Shown here piece after piece: positions 1-10,329 of a stretch of 64,000 nucleotides of DNA. The DNA comes from Pseudomonadota bacterium. GTDB taxonomy: Bacteria > Pseudomonadota > Gammaproteobacteria > Burkholderiales > SG8-39. The position numbers and the translations under genes are program-made. The notes beneath the pieces are model-generated. The model was not told where the DNA came from, ran no database searches, and was given only the letters and a program-made list of their open reading frames with translations. Every line of letters begins with the position of its first letter. Position 1 is the stretch's first letter. The stretch covers positions 620,001-684,000 of the forward strand of contig CANGMI010000001.1 of the NCBI GenBank assembly GCA_947455195.1. The letters run 5' to 3'.

Positions 1-2312
1 GCGCGGATGCGCCGCGCCGCCTCCAGGCCGTCGACGCGCGGCATCTGCATGTCCATGAAGACCAGTTCCGGACGCTGGCGCGTCACCCCCTCGACCGCAG
101 CCTCGCCATCGCCCGCCAGAGTCACCACACACCCGAGCCGTTCGAGCATCCGGCGCACCAGCAACTGATTGACCTCGTGGTCTTCGGCCACCAGCACCTG
201 ACAGCCCGACGATACCCTCGCCAGCGCAAGCGCATGAGCCCCGCTCGCCGCCGCGAGGGGGGCATCGGGGTCGAGCAGGCGCGCGATGGCCTCGATGAAG
301 GTGCGCGACTTGAGCGGCGTGGGCACGATCTGATCAACGCCCCCCCGCACCACTGACAGACGCACCTGGGGCAGTGCCGAGAGGAGCAGCACCTTCGCCC
401 GTTGCCCCCCTCTTGTCGCGCGCAGTCGCTCGATGGCTGCGACAAGGTCGGGATGCTCGTCCATGCCACCCGCCGCGATGAGATCCACGTCGTGCGCGGC
501 ATCGGCTGCATCGCAGGTATCGGCACGCCTCACCTGCATGCCGGCTGCGCGGGCCCACTGGGCCAGGCTGTCGCCCGCGTCCTCGTTCGGGTGAACCAGC
601 AGCATCGATCGGCCAACCAGCGAGGGCACGGGCGCCGGGCGCTCGAGGCCCCGCTCACCCTTGAGTTCGCCCAGCACGAAACGGAAGCGGAAGTGCGACC
701 CTGCCCCCGGAGTCGATTCGGCCGTGACATCGCCCGCCATCATGCGGGCAAGCCGACGACAGATGGCCAGACCGAGGCCCGTGCCACCATAACGGCGGGT
801 GGTCGAGGAGTCGGCCTGGGTGAAGGGTTCGAACAGATGCTCGATGCGCTCCGGATCGATGCCAATGCCCGTATCACTCACCACACAATCAAGCACGATA
901 CGACCCGCGCTGCGCGATACGAGGCGCACGCGGGCAAGCACCTGCCCCTTCTCGGTAAACTTGATCGCGTTGGTGAGAAGGTTCAGGAGCACCTGACGGA
1001 CGCGCAGCAGATCGCCCACCAGGCGTACCGGCACCGCCGGGTCGATCCCGTAGAGCAGCTCGAGCCCCTTCTCGCGCGCCCGTTCAGCGAGGATGTCGAT
1101 GGCATCCTCGAAGGCCCGCTCGAGCCGGAACGGCGCCGACTCCAGTTCGAGTCGTGCTGCATCGACCTTCGAGAAATCGAGAACATCGCTGATGAGGGCC
1201 AGCAGGTTCTCGCCCGATGCGCGGATGATGCGGGCGTACTCCTGCTGCTCGGGCGACAGTGGCGTGTCGAGCAGAAGCGAAGTGGTGGCGATGACGCCAT
1301 TGAGCGGGGTCCGGATCTCGTGACTGATGGTGGCGAGAAACTCCGACTTCGCACGCGCAACCTCAACGGCGCGCCGGTGCGTCTTCTGCAACAGTTTCTC
1401 CCGACTGACACGGTCACTCACGTTGGTCGCGCTGCCCAGCGCACCTTGCGCACGCCCTCGGGCATCACGAATGGCGGTTGCCGTCACTTCGAGAACGATC
1501 CGCTTCCCGGTACCGGAGCGCCAACGCGATTGCTGCTCCCAGACGCCGCTGCTGTGAAGCAGTTCCTCGAAGGTTACAGAGGCCCGATTCGGGTCACGTT
1601 CGGCCAGAAAATCAAGAAAATGGTGACCGATCATCGCCTCGGGTTCGCGCCCCAGAACCGCCAGCGCGCCGCGCCGGTTGACGAAGGTGATGTGGCCGCT
1701 GACATCGACCATCCAGATGAGATGATTCGATGTCTCCACCAGCTCACGATAGTGACGCTCGCGCGATCCGAGCGCGCGCTCATCGGCCTTTCGCGCCGAG
1801 ATGTCGTCAATCGTTCCCACGAAACGAACCGGCACACCGCGCTCGTCGCGCTCGGTCGTCGCCCGTCCGTGAACCCAGAGATAGCGCCCGTCGCCGCACC
1901 GCAGACGGTACTCATGGTCAAAGGGCATGCCCTCATCCAGATGTTCACGCTGCGCCTCGCGCATGCGCGCCTGGTCGGCCGGATGCAGTCCATCATCGAA
2001 GACCGACTGCGGCGTCAGCGCAGCGTTGGCATCGAAACGCAGCATCTGCCGAAAACGGGGCGAAAAGTGCACGCAACCGGTCACGAAATCGAAATCCCAC
2101 ATGCCGAGGGCAAGTGCCTCGAGGAGCGGCTCCGGCCCGCTCGAAGCGTCATTGGCGCGACGGGTCGGACGCTCATCAGGGACGTCCGTACCCCGCCGGC
2201 GCCGCGCCACGGCAAGGCCTGTCCACAAGCCGAGGGCGCCGACCAGCAGCGGCACCACGACCAGTGTCGCCAGCACCGATGCAGGCAAGGTCAGTACACC
2301 CTCCAGTGGCAT
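1..2312 (-). CDS. Hybrid sensor histidine kinase, two PAS domains and receiver (C-terminus cut by window edge)
   Basis: Membrane-attached hybrid kinase that should autophosphorylate on His and pass phosphate to receiver Asp residues. Reading the minus strand gives, in order, one N-terminal membrane segment (about residues 14-33), two PAS-type sensor modules (WDFDF start, then a second one ending in a REK linker), the HisKA box HEIRTPLNG near 1320-1340, and a HATPase domain with DTGIGI and [10 protein letters not shown] degenerate receiver-like stretch follows, then a true receiver with VAEDHEVNQ and the acceptor in [10 protein letters not shown], where the window ends. ATG at 2312 is preceded directly by GGGAGGG; upstream in-frame codons stay open but overlap the previous gene. 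It is 40 bp downstream of the receiver-like gene, so probably the third gene of one signalling operon. The input signal is unknown. Confidence 0.9.
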   Translation of the reverse strand, partial: MPLEGVLTLPASVLATLVVVPLLVGALGLWTGLAVARRRRGTDVPDERPTRRANDASSGPEPLLEALALGMWDFDFVTGCVHFSPRFRQMLRFDANAALTPQSVFDDGLHPADQARMREAQREHLDEGMPFDHEYRLRCGDGRYLWVHGRATTERDERGVPVRFVGTIDDISARKADERALGSRERHYRELVETSNHLIWMVDVSGHITFVNRRGALAVLGREPEAMIGHHFLDFLAERDPNRASVTFEELLHSSGVWEQQSRWRSGTGKRIVLEVTATAIRDARGRAQGALGSATNVSDRVSREKLLQKTHRRAVEVARAKSEFLATISHEIRTPLNGVIATTSLLLDTPLSPEQQEYARIIRASGENLLALISDVLDFSKVDAARLELESAPFRLERAFEDAIDILAERAREKGLELLYGIDPAVPVRLVGDLLRVRQVLLNLLTNAIKFTEKGQVLARVRLVSRSAGRIVLDCVVSDTGIGIDPERIEHLFEPFTQADSSTTRRYGGTGLGLAICRRLARMMAGDVTAESTPGAGSHFRFRFVLGELKGERGLERPAPVPSLVGRSMLLVHPNEDAGDSLAQWARAAGMQVRRADTCDAADAAHDVDLIAAGGMDEHPDLVAAIERLRATRGGQRAKVLLLSALPQVRLSVVRGGVDQIVPTPLKSRTFIEAIARLLDPDAPLAAASGAHALALARVSSGCQVLVAEDHEVNQLLVRRMLERLGCVVTLAGDGEAAVEGVTRQRPELVFMDMQMPRVDGLEAARRIR

Positions 2313-2352
2313 CCCTCCCACGCCCCGTTCGACCAAGCCACGATGCTCCCGC

Positions 2353-3297
2353 TCAGACCACCCGTGCCCGGCTGCCGATGCGCAGCACCGTGGCAGCCAG
2401 TTCTTCCCCGCCCGCACCTGCCACCACGAAGGCCTCGCAATCGATGAGCGCCGCACGCATCCGATCGATGGTCGAGGCCTGGACCTTGTAGAGAATCCGG
2501 GGCAGGACCCGAGGGCCCGGATGTGCAGCAACCGCCCTGCACAGTGCCTGCGCCCCCCCCGCCGGCAAGGCGAGATCGATGAGGATGAATGCGTAATGTT
2601 TCTTAGTCAACTTCGCCATCGCCTCGATCGTCGAGCCGACGACCTCGACCCGGCGGCCACAAGCCTGCAGCGCACCGACGGGGAGCACGGTTGTCACGCT
2701 GTCGGCATCGCTGACCAGGAGGAGCGGCAGGGCCTGCGCGGCGGCGAGAGACAACAACGGGGCCGAACTGCGGTGGACGGCACCAGGCCCAGCCGCAGGC
2801 GAGTGCACCGAGGGCGGGTTTCCAGAGGACGCGCCTGCCGACGGATCGCCCCCTGGCTCGCCGCGGTCGAAACTCGCCGTAACGGCCTCCTGCATCGAAT
2901 GCAGTGCCTCACCCGACCAGGAGGGCTCGCCACGCGGCGGCGCGAGACGCGCCCCTGCCTGAGTCGCGGCCGGTCCGTGGGTGAGCAATCCAAGCGACAG
3001 ATCCATGGCGCGAAACAAGCGTGCCCAGTGCAGCGGCCGAGGGGTCTCGAACCAGCCGTGGGGCAATTCGGGAGCACCGACCAGAACCACGGGCAGTACC
3101 TGTTCGCCCTGGCGTTCGATGGCCTGCACGATGCATTGCGACTGCGCACCATCGACCAGGCGCACGTGGGCAGTCTCGCCGGGCTCGGCACGTCGGTAGC
3201 TCGGACTGCGCTTGAGCGACAGACCAAAGACGCTGCCGAGCAGGATGCGCTCGGTGGCATTGAACCCGATCACGTCGACGGTGTAGATGCGCTCCAT
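2353..3297 (-). CDS. Receiver-like protein with degenerate response-regulator domain
   Basis: A 314-residue protein that I do not recognise as a named family. The last 110 residues resemble a CheY fold: LLLVSDAD at the first strand, FILIDLALP with an Asp at the usual acceptor position, and a closing helix. The conserved Lys near the end is not where expected (the strand reads [10 protein letters not shown]), so phosphorylation-driven switching is doubtful. The N-terminal 110 residues look like a compact domain, joined by a Pro/Gly/Ser-rich linker of about 70 residues. No DNA-binding domain is seen. It lies 39 bp after the Ser/Thr kinase gene and 40 bp before the hybrid kinase, so it may link the two phosphosignalling systems (inference). 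Confidence 0.75.
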   Translation of the reverse strand: MERIYTVDVIGFNATERILLGSVFGLSLKRSPSYRRAEPGETAHVRLVDGAQSQCIVQAIERQGEQVLPVVLVGAPELPHGWFETPRPLHWARLFRAMDLSLGLLTHGPAATQAGARLAPPRGEPSWSGEALHSMQEAVTASFDRGEPGGDPSAGASSGNPPSVHSPAAGPGAVHRSSAPLLSLAAAQALPLLLVSDADSVTTVLPVGALQACGRRVEVVGSTIEAMAKLTKKHYAFILIDLALPAGGAQALCRAVAAHPGPRVLPRILYKVQASTIDRMRAALIDCEAFVVAGAGGEELAATVLRIGSRARVV

Positions 3298-3336
3298 GAC
3301 GGTATCCGTTTCACCCCGACGTGCGGTGAACGGTGA

Positions 3337-5097
3337 TCAGCCCGCGATGACCGGCGCCTGCGGACGCGTGTCAGCGCGTCGCACGGCCGCGAGCCAGTCA
3401 CTCAGGTCGACCAGCAGGGCCTCGGCCGACGCATATCGTGCCGTCGGGTCCTTGGCGAGCAGCCGATCGTGGATCGCCTGTACGCTCCGCGCATGAGTCG
3501 GCAGCGCCGGTGGCTGCGCATGCACCTGCTGATAGGCGACCGCCTCGGGGCGCGTTGCATCAAACGGCCGATGACCGGTCAGCATCTCGTGAAAGATCAC
3601 GCCCAGGCTGTACAGATCGCTGCGGGCATCGACCGGCCTGCCGCTCGCCTGCTCGGGGCTCATGTAGTACGGCGTGCCGTAAACGAGACCCTGTTGCGTA
3701 CCGGTCAGACGGGTCGAACTCTGGCGCGCGATGCCGAAATCGGCCAGCACGAGCAACCCGTCATCGCGAAACATGAGGTTCTCGGGCTTGAGATCACGGT
3801 GAATGATGCCGCGGTCGTGAATGGTCGTGAGGCCCAGCGTGATCTGGATCATCAGCCCGACCGCCTCTTCCAGACTCAGGCCGAGCCCGATGCGATCATG
3901 CAGATTGCCACCCGACAGATGCTCCATGGCGATGTAGGCGCAGTCCTCGGCGAAGCCCTGCTCGTGGATGAGCGCCACGTTGGGATGACGCACCTGAGCA
4001 ATGAGCGCGTACTCCTGAAGAAAACGCTGCAGCAGATCATCATCACCGCTGATCGGCACCGTCTTGAGCACCCGCCATTCGCCACGTGCCTCATGGCGGC
4101 CGAGATAGACACGCGACATGCCTCCCTTCCCGAGCGGCGAGAGCGGGCCGTAACCCTCGATGTCGGGAATCGGCGGATCGCTTGCTGCCGCCCCGAGCGC
4201 ATCCGGAAACGCAGGCTCCGAGGCCGCTCCGGTCGATTGCCTGCGTGCGCGGCGGGCAATCGATCGCAACGCCGCCTCGATACGGCCTGCCAGTGCCACC
4301 TCGGGCGCCGGCGCACCGTGCGCGAGTTCCAACCCGGTGACTTCGATCAGGGTGCGTACCCGCACGTCGCGCTCGAGCATGAAGGAGAGCGCTCGCCCGG
4401 TCAGAAACCGCTCGCCGGTGACCCGCAGACTGTCAGGATCGATCGCCACCAGCCAGCCCACCGCGGCCATCCGCCGCTCGACCTGGGCGAGATCATCGGC
4501 GATGGCGGCAATCGCGGCACCGGTGGGCTCGCCATCGGCGCCATCGCCATGGCAGGACTGTACCGCCACGCCACACAGCAGCGTATCGCCTGCGCGACCA
4601 TCGAAGCGCTCGGCAAGGCCCCGACAGACCGCCTCGGGCAATTGCATGGCAAGCAACCCGGTGCGGATGGCACGAACCGCATGATTGCCCAGTTCGATAT
4701 CGTTGCCGGAAAAGCGCGCGAGACAGTACCGTCCGGCATGCCGCAGCACGGTGCCCCGCGCAGCGGCGATCAGGGCCGAGAGGTCCGAGCGCCAGAGCTC
4801 GAGTGCTTCGCTGCGCTCGCGTTCGGCGAGGAGGCCATTGAACGCATCGGCATCGCGCAGGGTGACGCGAAGAAACGTGCTGCGACCCCGCCCGAAACGA
4901 CGCACCGCCGGCCGCACGGGCAAGGCCCAGCCACCGGGTACGGTTGCGACATCGAGACGTCGACGGCGTTCGCCACGGTCGCGCTCGGGCGCAAAGGCGG
5001 TCGGGTCTTCAACAGGGGGCAGGTCAGTCGCCACGCGAGCGGCTCGCACGGAAGGTCGGAACGGCACTCTGACAGAGCCCCGCCAGGGGCGCGCCAC
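3337..5097 (-). CDS. Ser/Thr protein kinase with N-terminal degenerate nucleotidyl-cyclase-like domain
   Basis: Hanks-type kinase that should phosphorylate Ser/Thr on partner proteins; no membrane segment is visible, so probably cytoplasmic. The C-terminal 280 residues have the glycine loop LGKGGMSRVYLG (about 322), the catalytic Lys in WRVLKTVP (about 344), HRDLKPENLM (about 430), DFG and the SPE variant of APE. The N-terminal 260 residues resemble the fold of class III adenylate cyclases: a strand with TLRDADAFN, a helix, and AARGTVLRHAGRYCLARF. The second metal Asp of the cyclase GD motif appears as GR, so catalysis is unlikely and a regulatory role is more plausible. First gene of the three-gene signalling operon on this strand. 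Confidence 0.88.
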   Translation of the reverse strand: MARPWRGSVRVPFRPSVRAARVATDLPPVEDPTAFAPERDRGERRRRLDVATVPGGWALPVRPAVRRFGRGRSTFLRVTLRDADAFNGLLAERERSEALELWRSDLSALIAAARGTVLRHAGRYCLARFSGNDIELGNHAVRAIRTGLLAMQLPEAVCRGLAERFDGRAGDTLLCGVAVQSCHGDGADGEPTGAAIAAIADDLAQVERRMAAVGWLVAIDPDSLRVTGERFLTGRALSFMLERDVRVRTLIEVTGLELAHGAPAPEVALAGRIEAALRSIARRARRQSTGAASEPAFPDALGAAASDPPIPDIEGYGPLSPLGKGGMSRVYLGRHEARGEWRVLKTVPISGDDDLLQRFLQEYALIAQVRHPNVALIHEQGFAEDCAYIAMEHLSGGNLHDRIGLGLSLEEAVGLMIQITLGLTTIHDRGIIHRDLKPENLMFRDDGLLVLADFGIARQSSTRLTGTQQGLVYGTPYYMSPEQASGRPVDARSDLYSLGVIFHEMLTGHRPFDATRPEAVAYQQVHAQPPALPTHARSVQAIHDRLLAKDPTARYASAEALLVDLSDWLAAVRRADTRPQAPVIAG

Positions 5098-5220
5098 CTG
5101 TTATCGGTCAAATGGGCAATAGCGCAAATGCGTCAGCAACTGACGGCACGGGAACGTGACGGATTGCCTGCGAGACCGCCTGAGGGGGGGGCGCCGCCAG
5201 CGCGGGGCCGCGCCGAATGC

Positions 5221-5787
5221 TCAGGTGCGCGGCAAGGTGACGCCGCGCTGCCCCTGGTACTTGCCACCGCGGTCAGCGTACGAAGTCTCGCAGACTTCAT
5301 CAGCACCGAGAAACACGAACTGCGCCACCCCTTCGTTGGCATAGATGCGGGCCGGCAAGGGGGTAGTGTTGGAGAACTCGAGCGTCACATGCCCCTCCCA
5401 CTCGGGTTCGAGCGGTGTCACGTTGACGATGATGCCGCAGCGGGCATAGGTCGACTTGCCCAGACAGATGGTGAGTACGTCGCGCGGAATGCGGAAGTAC
5501 TCGACCGTGCGTGCGAGCGCGAAGGAATTGGGCGGAATGATGCAGACCCCACCCTGCACATCGACGAACGAGCGTTCGTCGAAATGCTTCGGATCGACGA
5601 TGCTCGAATTGATGTTGGTGAAGATCTTGAATTCGCTCGAGCAGCGCACATCGTAGCCATAGCTCGAGGTGCCGTACGAGATGATGCGTTCGCCGGCGAC
5701 CTCACGCACCTGCCCGGGCTCGAACGGCTCGATCATGCCGTGCTCGAGCGCCATGCGACGGATCCAGCGATCGGATTTCACGCTCAT
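5221..5787 (-). CDS. dcd: dCTP deaminase
   Basis: Converts dCTP to dUTP plus ammonia, the main source of dUTP for thymidylate synthesis; cytoplasmic homotrimer. The full 188-residue protein matches the usual length. The catalytic signature GKSTYARCG (Ser112, Arg116) and the Glu of VTLEFSN (about 137) are present, as is the C-terminal GGKYQGQ segment that closes on the nucleotide. Its ATG overlaps the apbC stop codon (ATGA), so the two are probably translated together, a pairing common in betaproteobacteria. The 123 bp after it, before the kinase gene, show no clear terminator. Confidence 0.97.
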   Translation of the reverse strand: MSVKSDRWIRRMALEHGMIEPFEPGQVREVAGERIISYGTSSYGYDVRCSSEFKIFTNINSSIVDPKHFDERSFVDVQGGVCIIPPNSFALARTVEYFRIPRDVLTICLGKSTYARCGIIVNVTPLEPEWEGHVTLEFSNTTPLPARIYANEGVAQFVFLGADEVCETSYADRGGKYQGQRGVTLPRT

Positions 5788-6872
5788 GTGTTCTGCACCA
5801 CGATGTTGGGAAAGCGGGAGGTCATGTCGCGATCAAGGTCGGCAATCTTGACGGCCACCCGGCGCGCGATGGCCCGATAGGCGGCAGCAACGGCCCCGCC
5901 GGGCTCGGCCACCACGCTGGGCTTGCCTGCATCGGCCTGCTCGCGAATCCGGATATCGAGCGGCAGCTGCCCGAGCAGTTCGACCTCGTAGTCGGTGGCC
6001 ATCTTCTGGCCGCCGCCCGATCCGAAGATGGGCTCGGCATGCCCGCAGTTCGAGCAGACGTGCATGCTCATGTTCTCGACCAGACCCAGAATCGGGATGT
6101 TCACCTTCTGGAACATGCGCAGGCCCTTGCGGGCATCGAGGAGCGCAATGTCCTGTGGCGTCGTGACGATGACCGCCCCGGTGACCGGCACGCGCTGCGA
6201 GAGCGTCAACTGGATGTCACCGGTGCCCGGCGGCAGGTCGACCACCAGGTAATCGAGGTCGCGCCAGCGGGTCTGGGTGAGCAACTGCTCGAGCGCCTGG
6301 GTCACCATGGGGCCGCGCCACACCATGGGTGAATCGCTCGACGGAATGATGAAGCCGATGGAGTTGGCCTGGATGCCATGGCCCACCAGAGGCTCCATGG
6401 TGTTCTGAGCGAGCGACTCCGGACGACCGCTCACCCCGAGCATCGTCGGTATCGACGGGCCGTAGATGTCGGCATCGAGCATGCCCACGTTCGCGCCTTC
6501 GGCGGCGAGTGCGAGTGCGAGGTTGACCGCCGTGGTCGACTTGCCCACCCCGCCCTTGCCCGAAGCCACGGCGATGATGTTGCGCACCCCCGGAATCAGC
6601 TTCACGCCACGCTGCACCGCGTGGCTGGCAATGCGCGAGGTCACGCTCACCTGAGCACCGGCAATGCCGGCCGCGGCGAGCGCCGCCTCCACACGAGCCT
6701 GCATCGAATCGAACTGGCTGCGCGCCGGATAGCCCAGTTCGATGTCGACGGCAATCGTGTCGCCCGCAACTCGTACCGCACGGACCGCCTTCCCGCTCAC
6801 CAGATCGCGCCGGGTATCGGGGTCGATGACCTGTGCCAGTGCCGCGCGCACTGCCTGTTCGCTGACCGCCAT
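5784..6872 (-). CDS. apbC: Iron-sulfur cluster carrier protein ApbC/Mrp
   Basis: P-loop NTPase that carries and delivers Fe-S clusters to apoproteins. An N-terminal MIP18/DUF59-like domain of about 90 residues is followed by the deviant Walker A GKGGVGKS (about 105-112), a switch region with DADIYGPS, and the CxxC pair CSNC (about 253-256) that holds the bridging cluster. Length 362 residues, normal for the family. I chose ATG 6872 because GAGGA lies 7 nt upstream; a GTG at 6890 is in frame but would contain that ribosome site. It is divergent from metG across about 110 bp, with a TATAGT hexamer on this strand at 6908-6913 as a possible -10. Confidence 0.95.
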   Translation of the reverse strand: MAVSEQAVRAALAQVIDPDTRRDLVSGKAVRAVRVAGDTIAVDIELGYPARSQFDSMQARVEAALAAAGIAGAQVSVTSRIASHAVQRGVKLIPGVRNIIAVASGKGGVGKSTTAVNLALALAAEGANVGMLDADIYGPSIPTMLGVSGRPESLAQNTMEPLVGHGIQANSIGFIIPSSDSPMVWRGPMVTQALEQLLTQTRWRDLDYLVVDLPPGTGDIQLTLSQRVPVTGAVIVTTPQDIALLDARKGLRMFQKVNIPILGLVENMSMHVCSNCGHAEPIFGSGGGQKMATDYEVELLGQLPLDIRIREQADAGKPSVVAEPGGAVAAAYRAIARRVAVKIADLDRDMTSRFPNIVVQNT

Positions 6873-6968
6873 GCGGAAATCCTCTGCCACCGGAAATGGG
6901 GTCGTCGACTATAGCATCCACGACAGCGGCCCGAGCTTCAGTCGAGACATCCCCAGCGGGGGGCAGGC

Positions 6969-6974
6969 TACAAT
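6969..6974 (+). promoter_or_regulatory. Candidate -10 element of metG (TACAAT)
   Basis: TACAAT lies 7 nt before the ATG at 6982 and overlaps an upstream in-frame ATG at 6973. If used, the transcript would begin at about 6981-6982, giving a leaderless or nearly leaderless mRNA. The -35 region is weak (GAGACA at 6944-6949, 19-bp spacer). Confidence 0.4.
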
Positions 6975-6981
6975 GCCGCGC

Positions 6982-9159
6982 ATGAAACCGCACCGTCGAA
7001 TCTTCGTCACCACGGCCCTGCCTTACGCAAACGGGTCGTTCCACATCGGCCACATCATGGAGTACATCCAGGCCGACATCTGGGTACGTGCCATGCGCAT
7101 GGCCGGCCACGAGGTGCACCTCATCGGCGCCGACGATGCCCATGGGGCACCGATCATGCTGAAGGCCGAGGCCGAGGGCATCACGCCCGAAGCACTCGTC
7201 GCCCGCATCGCGGCCGAACGGCCGCGTTACCTGCGGGGCTTTCACATTGCGTTCGACAACTGGCACTCGACCCACTCGCCCGAGAACACCGAACTGTCGC
7301 AAGGGGTTTACCGGCGCCTGAAGGCGGCCGGACTCATCGACTCCAAACCGGTGGAACAGTTCTTCGACCCGGCCAAGGGCATGTTCCTGGCCGACCGCTA
7401 CATCAAGGGCACCTGCCCGAGCTGCGGCGCGGCCGACCAGTATGGCGATGCCTGCGAACAGTGCAGCAGCGTGTACGCCCCGACCGACCTGAAGAACCCC
7501 TACTCGACACTCACCGGCGCCACGCCGGTGCTGCGTACCTCCGACCACTTCTTCTTCCGCCTGTCCGATCCGCGCTGCCTCGCCTTCCTGCGCCAGTGGA
7601 TCGACAGCGGTCGCCTGCAGCCCCAGGTAGCCAACAAGGCGCGCGAGTGGCTCGATGGCGAGCAGGGTCTGGGCGACTGGGACATCTCGCGCGACGCGCC
7701 CTACTTCGGCATCGAGATTCCCGATGCGCCGGGCAAGTACTTCTACGTCTGGCTCGATGCGCCGGTGGGCTACTTTGCCAGTCTGCTGCAGTACTGCCGC
7801 CGGACGGGCCTCGCGTTCGAGGACTTCACCGATCCGTCTCGTGCCGCGGCTGGCGGCACCGAGATGGTTCACTTCATCGGCAAGGACATCATCTACTTCC
7901 ACACCCTGTTCTGGCCGGCCATGCTCGAATTCTCGGGCTACCGGGTGCCCGATGCCATCAACGTGCACGGCTTCATCACGGTGTCGGGCGAGAAGATGTC
8001 GAAGTCACGCGGCACCGGCATCTCGCCACTGCGCTACCTCGACATCGGCATGAATCCGGAGTGGCTGCGCTACTACATCGCGGCCAAGCTCAACGCCAAC
8101 GTCGAGGATGTCGACTTCAACCCCGATGACTTCGTCGCCCGGGTCAATGCCGACCTGGTGGGCAAGTACGTCAACATCGCCAGCCGGGCCGCGCCCTTCC
8201 TCACCCGACTGTTCGGCGGGCGACTCGCCACGCCCGAGGCGATCGCGGCGGCGGGTCTGGGTCTGGCGGTCGACCCGGTGGCCCTGGCCGCCCAGGTCGA
8301 AGCCGACTTCGAGTCCCGCGAATTCGGCCGCGCGATCCGCACCGTGATGGCCCATGCCGATCGGGTCAATCAGTATGTCGATCAGCACAAGCCCTGGGAG
8401 ATCGCCCGCTCGATCGAGCGCGATCCGGCACTGGCAGCCGATCCGGTGGCGCGTCAGGCAGCGCTGGATCGCCTGCACGCGGTGTGCAGCGAATGCGTGG
8501 CGGCCTTCCACCTGATCACCCTGCTGCTCAAACCCGTGTTACCCGCGCTCGCGACGGCCGCCGAACGCTTCCTGCAAGTGAGTGAACTGACCTGGGCTGA
8601 CGCCGCAGGTCGCCCCCAGGCCATCGGCGAATACAGCCACCTGATGACCCGGGTCGAGGCAAGGCACATCGATGCCCTCTTCGACCTGCCGGCGGCAGCC
8701 CCGGCCGAACCGGTGGCCCCCGCCCAGAAGAAGAAGCCCGCCATGAACGACAAGACCCCGACCGCGGCCGCAGCATCTGCCACGGCCCCTGCCATCGCAC
8801 CGGCAAGCGACGCCGCCACGATCTCGATCGACGACTTCACCAAGGTCGAACTGCGGGTCGCCCGCATCGTGCGGGCCGAGGCGGTCGAAGGCGCCGACAA
8901 GCTGCTGCGTCTGACCCTGGACATCGGCGCCGAGGCCCCGCGCAACGTGTTTGCCGGCATCAAGAGCGCCTACGACCCGGCACAACTCGAAGGGCGGCTG
9001 ACCGTGATGGTGGCCAACCTCGCTCCGCGCAAGATGAAGTTCGGTCTGTCGGAGGGCATGGTGCTGGCCGCCTCGGCCGAGCCCGGCTCAGGCGGTCCGG
9101 CGGGCATCTTCCTGCTGGCCCCGGACAGCGGCGCGACGCCGGGCATGCGGATCAAGTAG
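6982..9159 (+). CDS. metG: Methionyl-tRNA synthetase
   Basis: Charges tRNA(Met) with methionine in the cytoplasm. Class I signatures are clear: HIGH at residues 21-24 and KMSKS at 338-342. A zinc knuckle with Cys145, Cys148, Cys158 and Cys161 marks the four-cysteine type. After an Ala/Pro/Lys-rich linker (about residues 570-620) a C-terminal EMAP/Trbp111-like tRNA-binding domain begins with [11 protein letters not shown], the dimerising type. Length is 725 residues. ATG 6982 is chosen over 6973 because the likely -10 overlaps 6973 and because the conserved start of the family fits; no Shine-Dalgarno site is present before either. It faces apbC. Confidence 0.97.
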   Translation: MKPHRRIFVTTALPYANGSFHIGHIMEYIQADIWVRAMRMAGHEVHLIGADDAHGAPIMLKAEAEGITPEALVARIAAERPRYLRGFHIAFDNWHSTHSPENTELSQGVYRRLKAAGLIDSKPVEQFFDPAKGMFLADRYIKGTCPSCGAADQYGDACEQCSSVYAPTDLKNPYSTLTGATPVLRTSDHFFFRLSDPRCLAFLRQWIDSGRLQPQVANKAREWLDGEQGLGDWDISRDAPYFGIEIPDAPGKYFYVWLDAPVGYFASLLQYCRRTGLAFEDFTDPSRAAAGGTEMVHFIGKDIIYFHTLFWPAMLEFSGYRVPDAINVHGFITVSGEKMSKSRGTGISPLRYLDIGMNPEWLRYYIAAKLNANVEDVDFNPDDFVARVNADLVGKYVNIASRAAPFLTRLFGGRLATPEAIAAAGLGLAVDPVALAAQVEADFESREFGRAIRTVMAHADRVNQYVDQHKPWEIARSIERDPALAADPVARQAALDRLHAVCSECVAAFHLITLLLKPVLPALATAAERFLQVSELTWADAAGRPQAIGEYSHLMTRVEARHIDALFDLPAAAPAEPVAPAQKKKPAMNDKTPTAAAASATAPAIAPASDAATISIDDFTKVELRVARIVRAEAVEGADKLLRLTLDIGAEAPRNVFAGIKSAYDPAQLEGRLTVMVANLAPRKMKFGLSEGMVLAASAEPGSGGPAGIFLLAPDSGATPGMRIK

Positions 9160-9241
9160 CCAGGGGCTCTGCGGGTCGGGCACGGGCCCTGCAGGAACCG
9201 GAAGTACACCCGCTTGCACCCGTTTCCGGGTCGATCAGCGC

Positions 9242-9261
9242 CCGGTCGATGACGCGACCGG
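9242..9261. terminator. Possible hairpin between convergent metG and Bug receptor genes
   Basis: CCGGTCG (9242-9248) and CGACCGG (9255-9261) form a perfect 7-bp stem with a 6-nt loop in the 112-bp convergent gap. There is no T-tract on either side, so function as an intrinsic terminator is uncertain. Confidence 0.35.
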
Positions 9262-9271
9262 TCGACAGCAC

Positions 9272-10267
9272 TCATTCGGGGTCGATCTTCGCCTCGCGAA
9301 TGACCCGCGCCCACCTGGTCCGTTCGGCCCGCATGAAGCGGTCGAGATCGGCCGGGGTTCCACCGTAATCGAACATGCCGAACTGGCGCATGCGCGCGGC
9401 GACATCGGGCTGGGTGAGGACCTTGTTCACCTCGCGGTTCATCGCAGCGATGATCTCGGTGGGGGTGCCCGCGGGCGCCACGATCGCAAACCACCCCACG
9501 GCTTCGAAACCGGGAATCGTCTCGTTGATCGTGGGCACGTTCTCGAAGCCTGCCACGCGACGGGGTGCAGTGACCCCCACCACCCGCAGTCGTCCACTCT
9601 GGATGTGAGCAGCCATCGCCGGGATGCTGTCGATGTAGACCTGAGTCACCCCTGAGATCGTGTCGGTGGCAGCCTGCTGACTGCCCTTGTAGGGCACGTG
9701 CACCATGTCGATGCCGGTGGCGCTCTTCAACATCTCGCCCGAAATGTGCGAGAGATTGCGCGATGACGATGTTGCAAAGGAGAGCGCGCCGGGCTGTGCG
9801 CGAGCATGCGTCACCAGTTCGGCCACGCTGCTCAGCTTGAGCGAGGGCGTCACCCCGACCATGAAGGGACTGACCCCGATGCTGATCACGCCAGTGAAAT
9901 CGCGATCGGCGTCAAACCCGGTCGACTTGAATGTGTAGGGGTTGACGGCCAGCGTCGAAGCCTGACCAAAGAGATAGGTGTAACCGTCAGCGGCAGCGTG
10001 CGCCGTGACCTGGGCGGCGATATTGCCTGCCGCCCCCGCACGATTGTCGATCACCACCTGCTGACCAAGCCCCGGCGACACCTTCTCCGAGAGGATGCGC
10101 GCGATGATGTCGGGGGCGGACCCGGCTGCGGCCGGCACGATCCATCGTACCGGCTTCGAAGGCCAGGGCTCGGCAGCCAGGCTGGCAACACTGCCGGCTG
10201 CCGCCGCAATTCCGAGCGTGGCGGCAAGTGCCAGACGAAGAACTGCGCCACGAGCACGATGAATCAT
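9272..10267 (-). CDS. Bug-family (tripartite tricarboxylate transporter) substrate-binding protein
   Basis: Periplasmic receptor that binds a small carboxylate or aromatic acid for a TctAB-type carrier. ATG 10267 has GGGAG upstream and opens a signal peptide with a hydrophobic core ending near ASLAAEPWPSKP. Family marks follow: PVRWIVPAAAGSAPD, IARILSEKV, VVIDNRAGAAGNIA and VHVPYKGS. Length 331 residues is typical. No tctA or tctB gene is nearby, as is common for this family in Burkholderiales. It is the last gene of the dioxygenase-RidA-GST operon, 62 bp after the GST, which suggests the ligand is that pathway's substrate (inference). Confidence 0.92.
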   Translation of the reverse strand: MIHRARGAVLRLALAATLGIAAAAGSVASLAAEPWPSKPVRWIVPAAAGSAPDIIARILSEKVSPGLGQQVVIDNRAGAAGNIAAQVTAHAAADGYTYLFGQASTLAVNPYTFKSTGFDADRDFTGVISIGVSPFMVGVTPSLKLSSVAELVTHARAQPGALSFATSSSRNLSHISGEMLKSATGIDMVHVPYKGSQQAATDTISGVTQVYIDSIPAMAAHIQSGRLRVVGVTAPRRVAGFENVPTINETIPGFEAVGWFAIVAPAGTPTEIIAAMNREVNKVLTQPDVAARMRQFGMFDYGGTPADLDRFMRAERTRWARVIREAKIDPE

Positions 10268-10329
10268 GTCGGACTGCTCCCGAGAATCAGCCAGGTTCAG
10301 ACGGTGGGCGACGAGGCGAGGCCGTGCGC

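Noticed and set aside
402-2447. Long plus-strand ORF of 681 codons opposite the hybrid kinase
   Set aside because: The minus strand encodes clear PAS, HisKA, HATPase and receiver motifs; the plus frame is the high-G+C mirror with no recognisable motif.
3469-5880. Plus-strand ORF of 803 codons opposite the Ser/Thr kinase and dcd
   Set aside because: It runs antisense to two certain genes and has composition like a shadow frame.
6217-7968. Minus-strand ORF of 583 codons across apbC and metG
   Set aside because: It spans two genes in opposite directions and their promoter; both have full family signatures.
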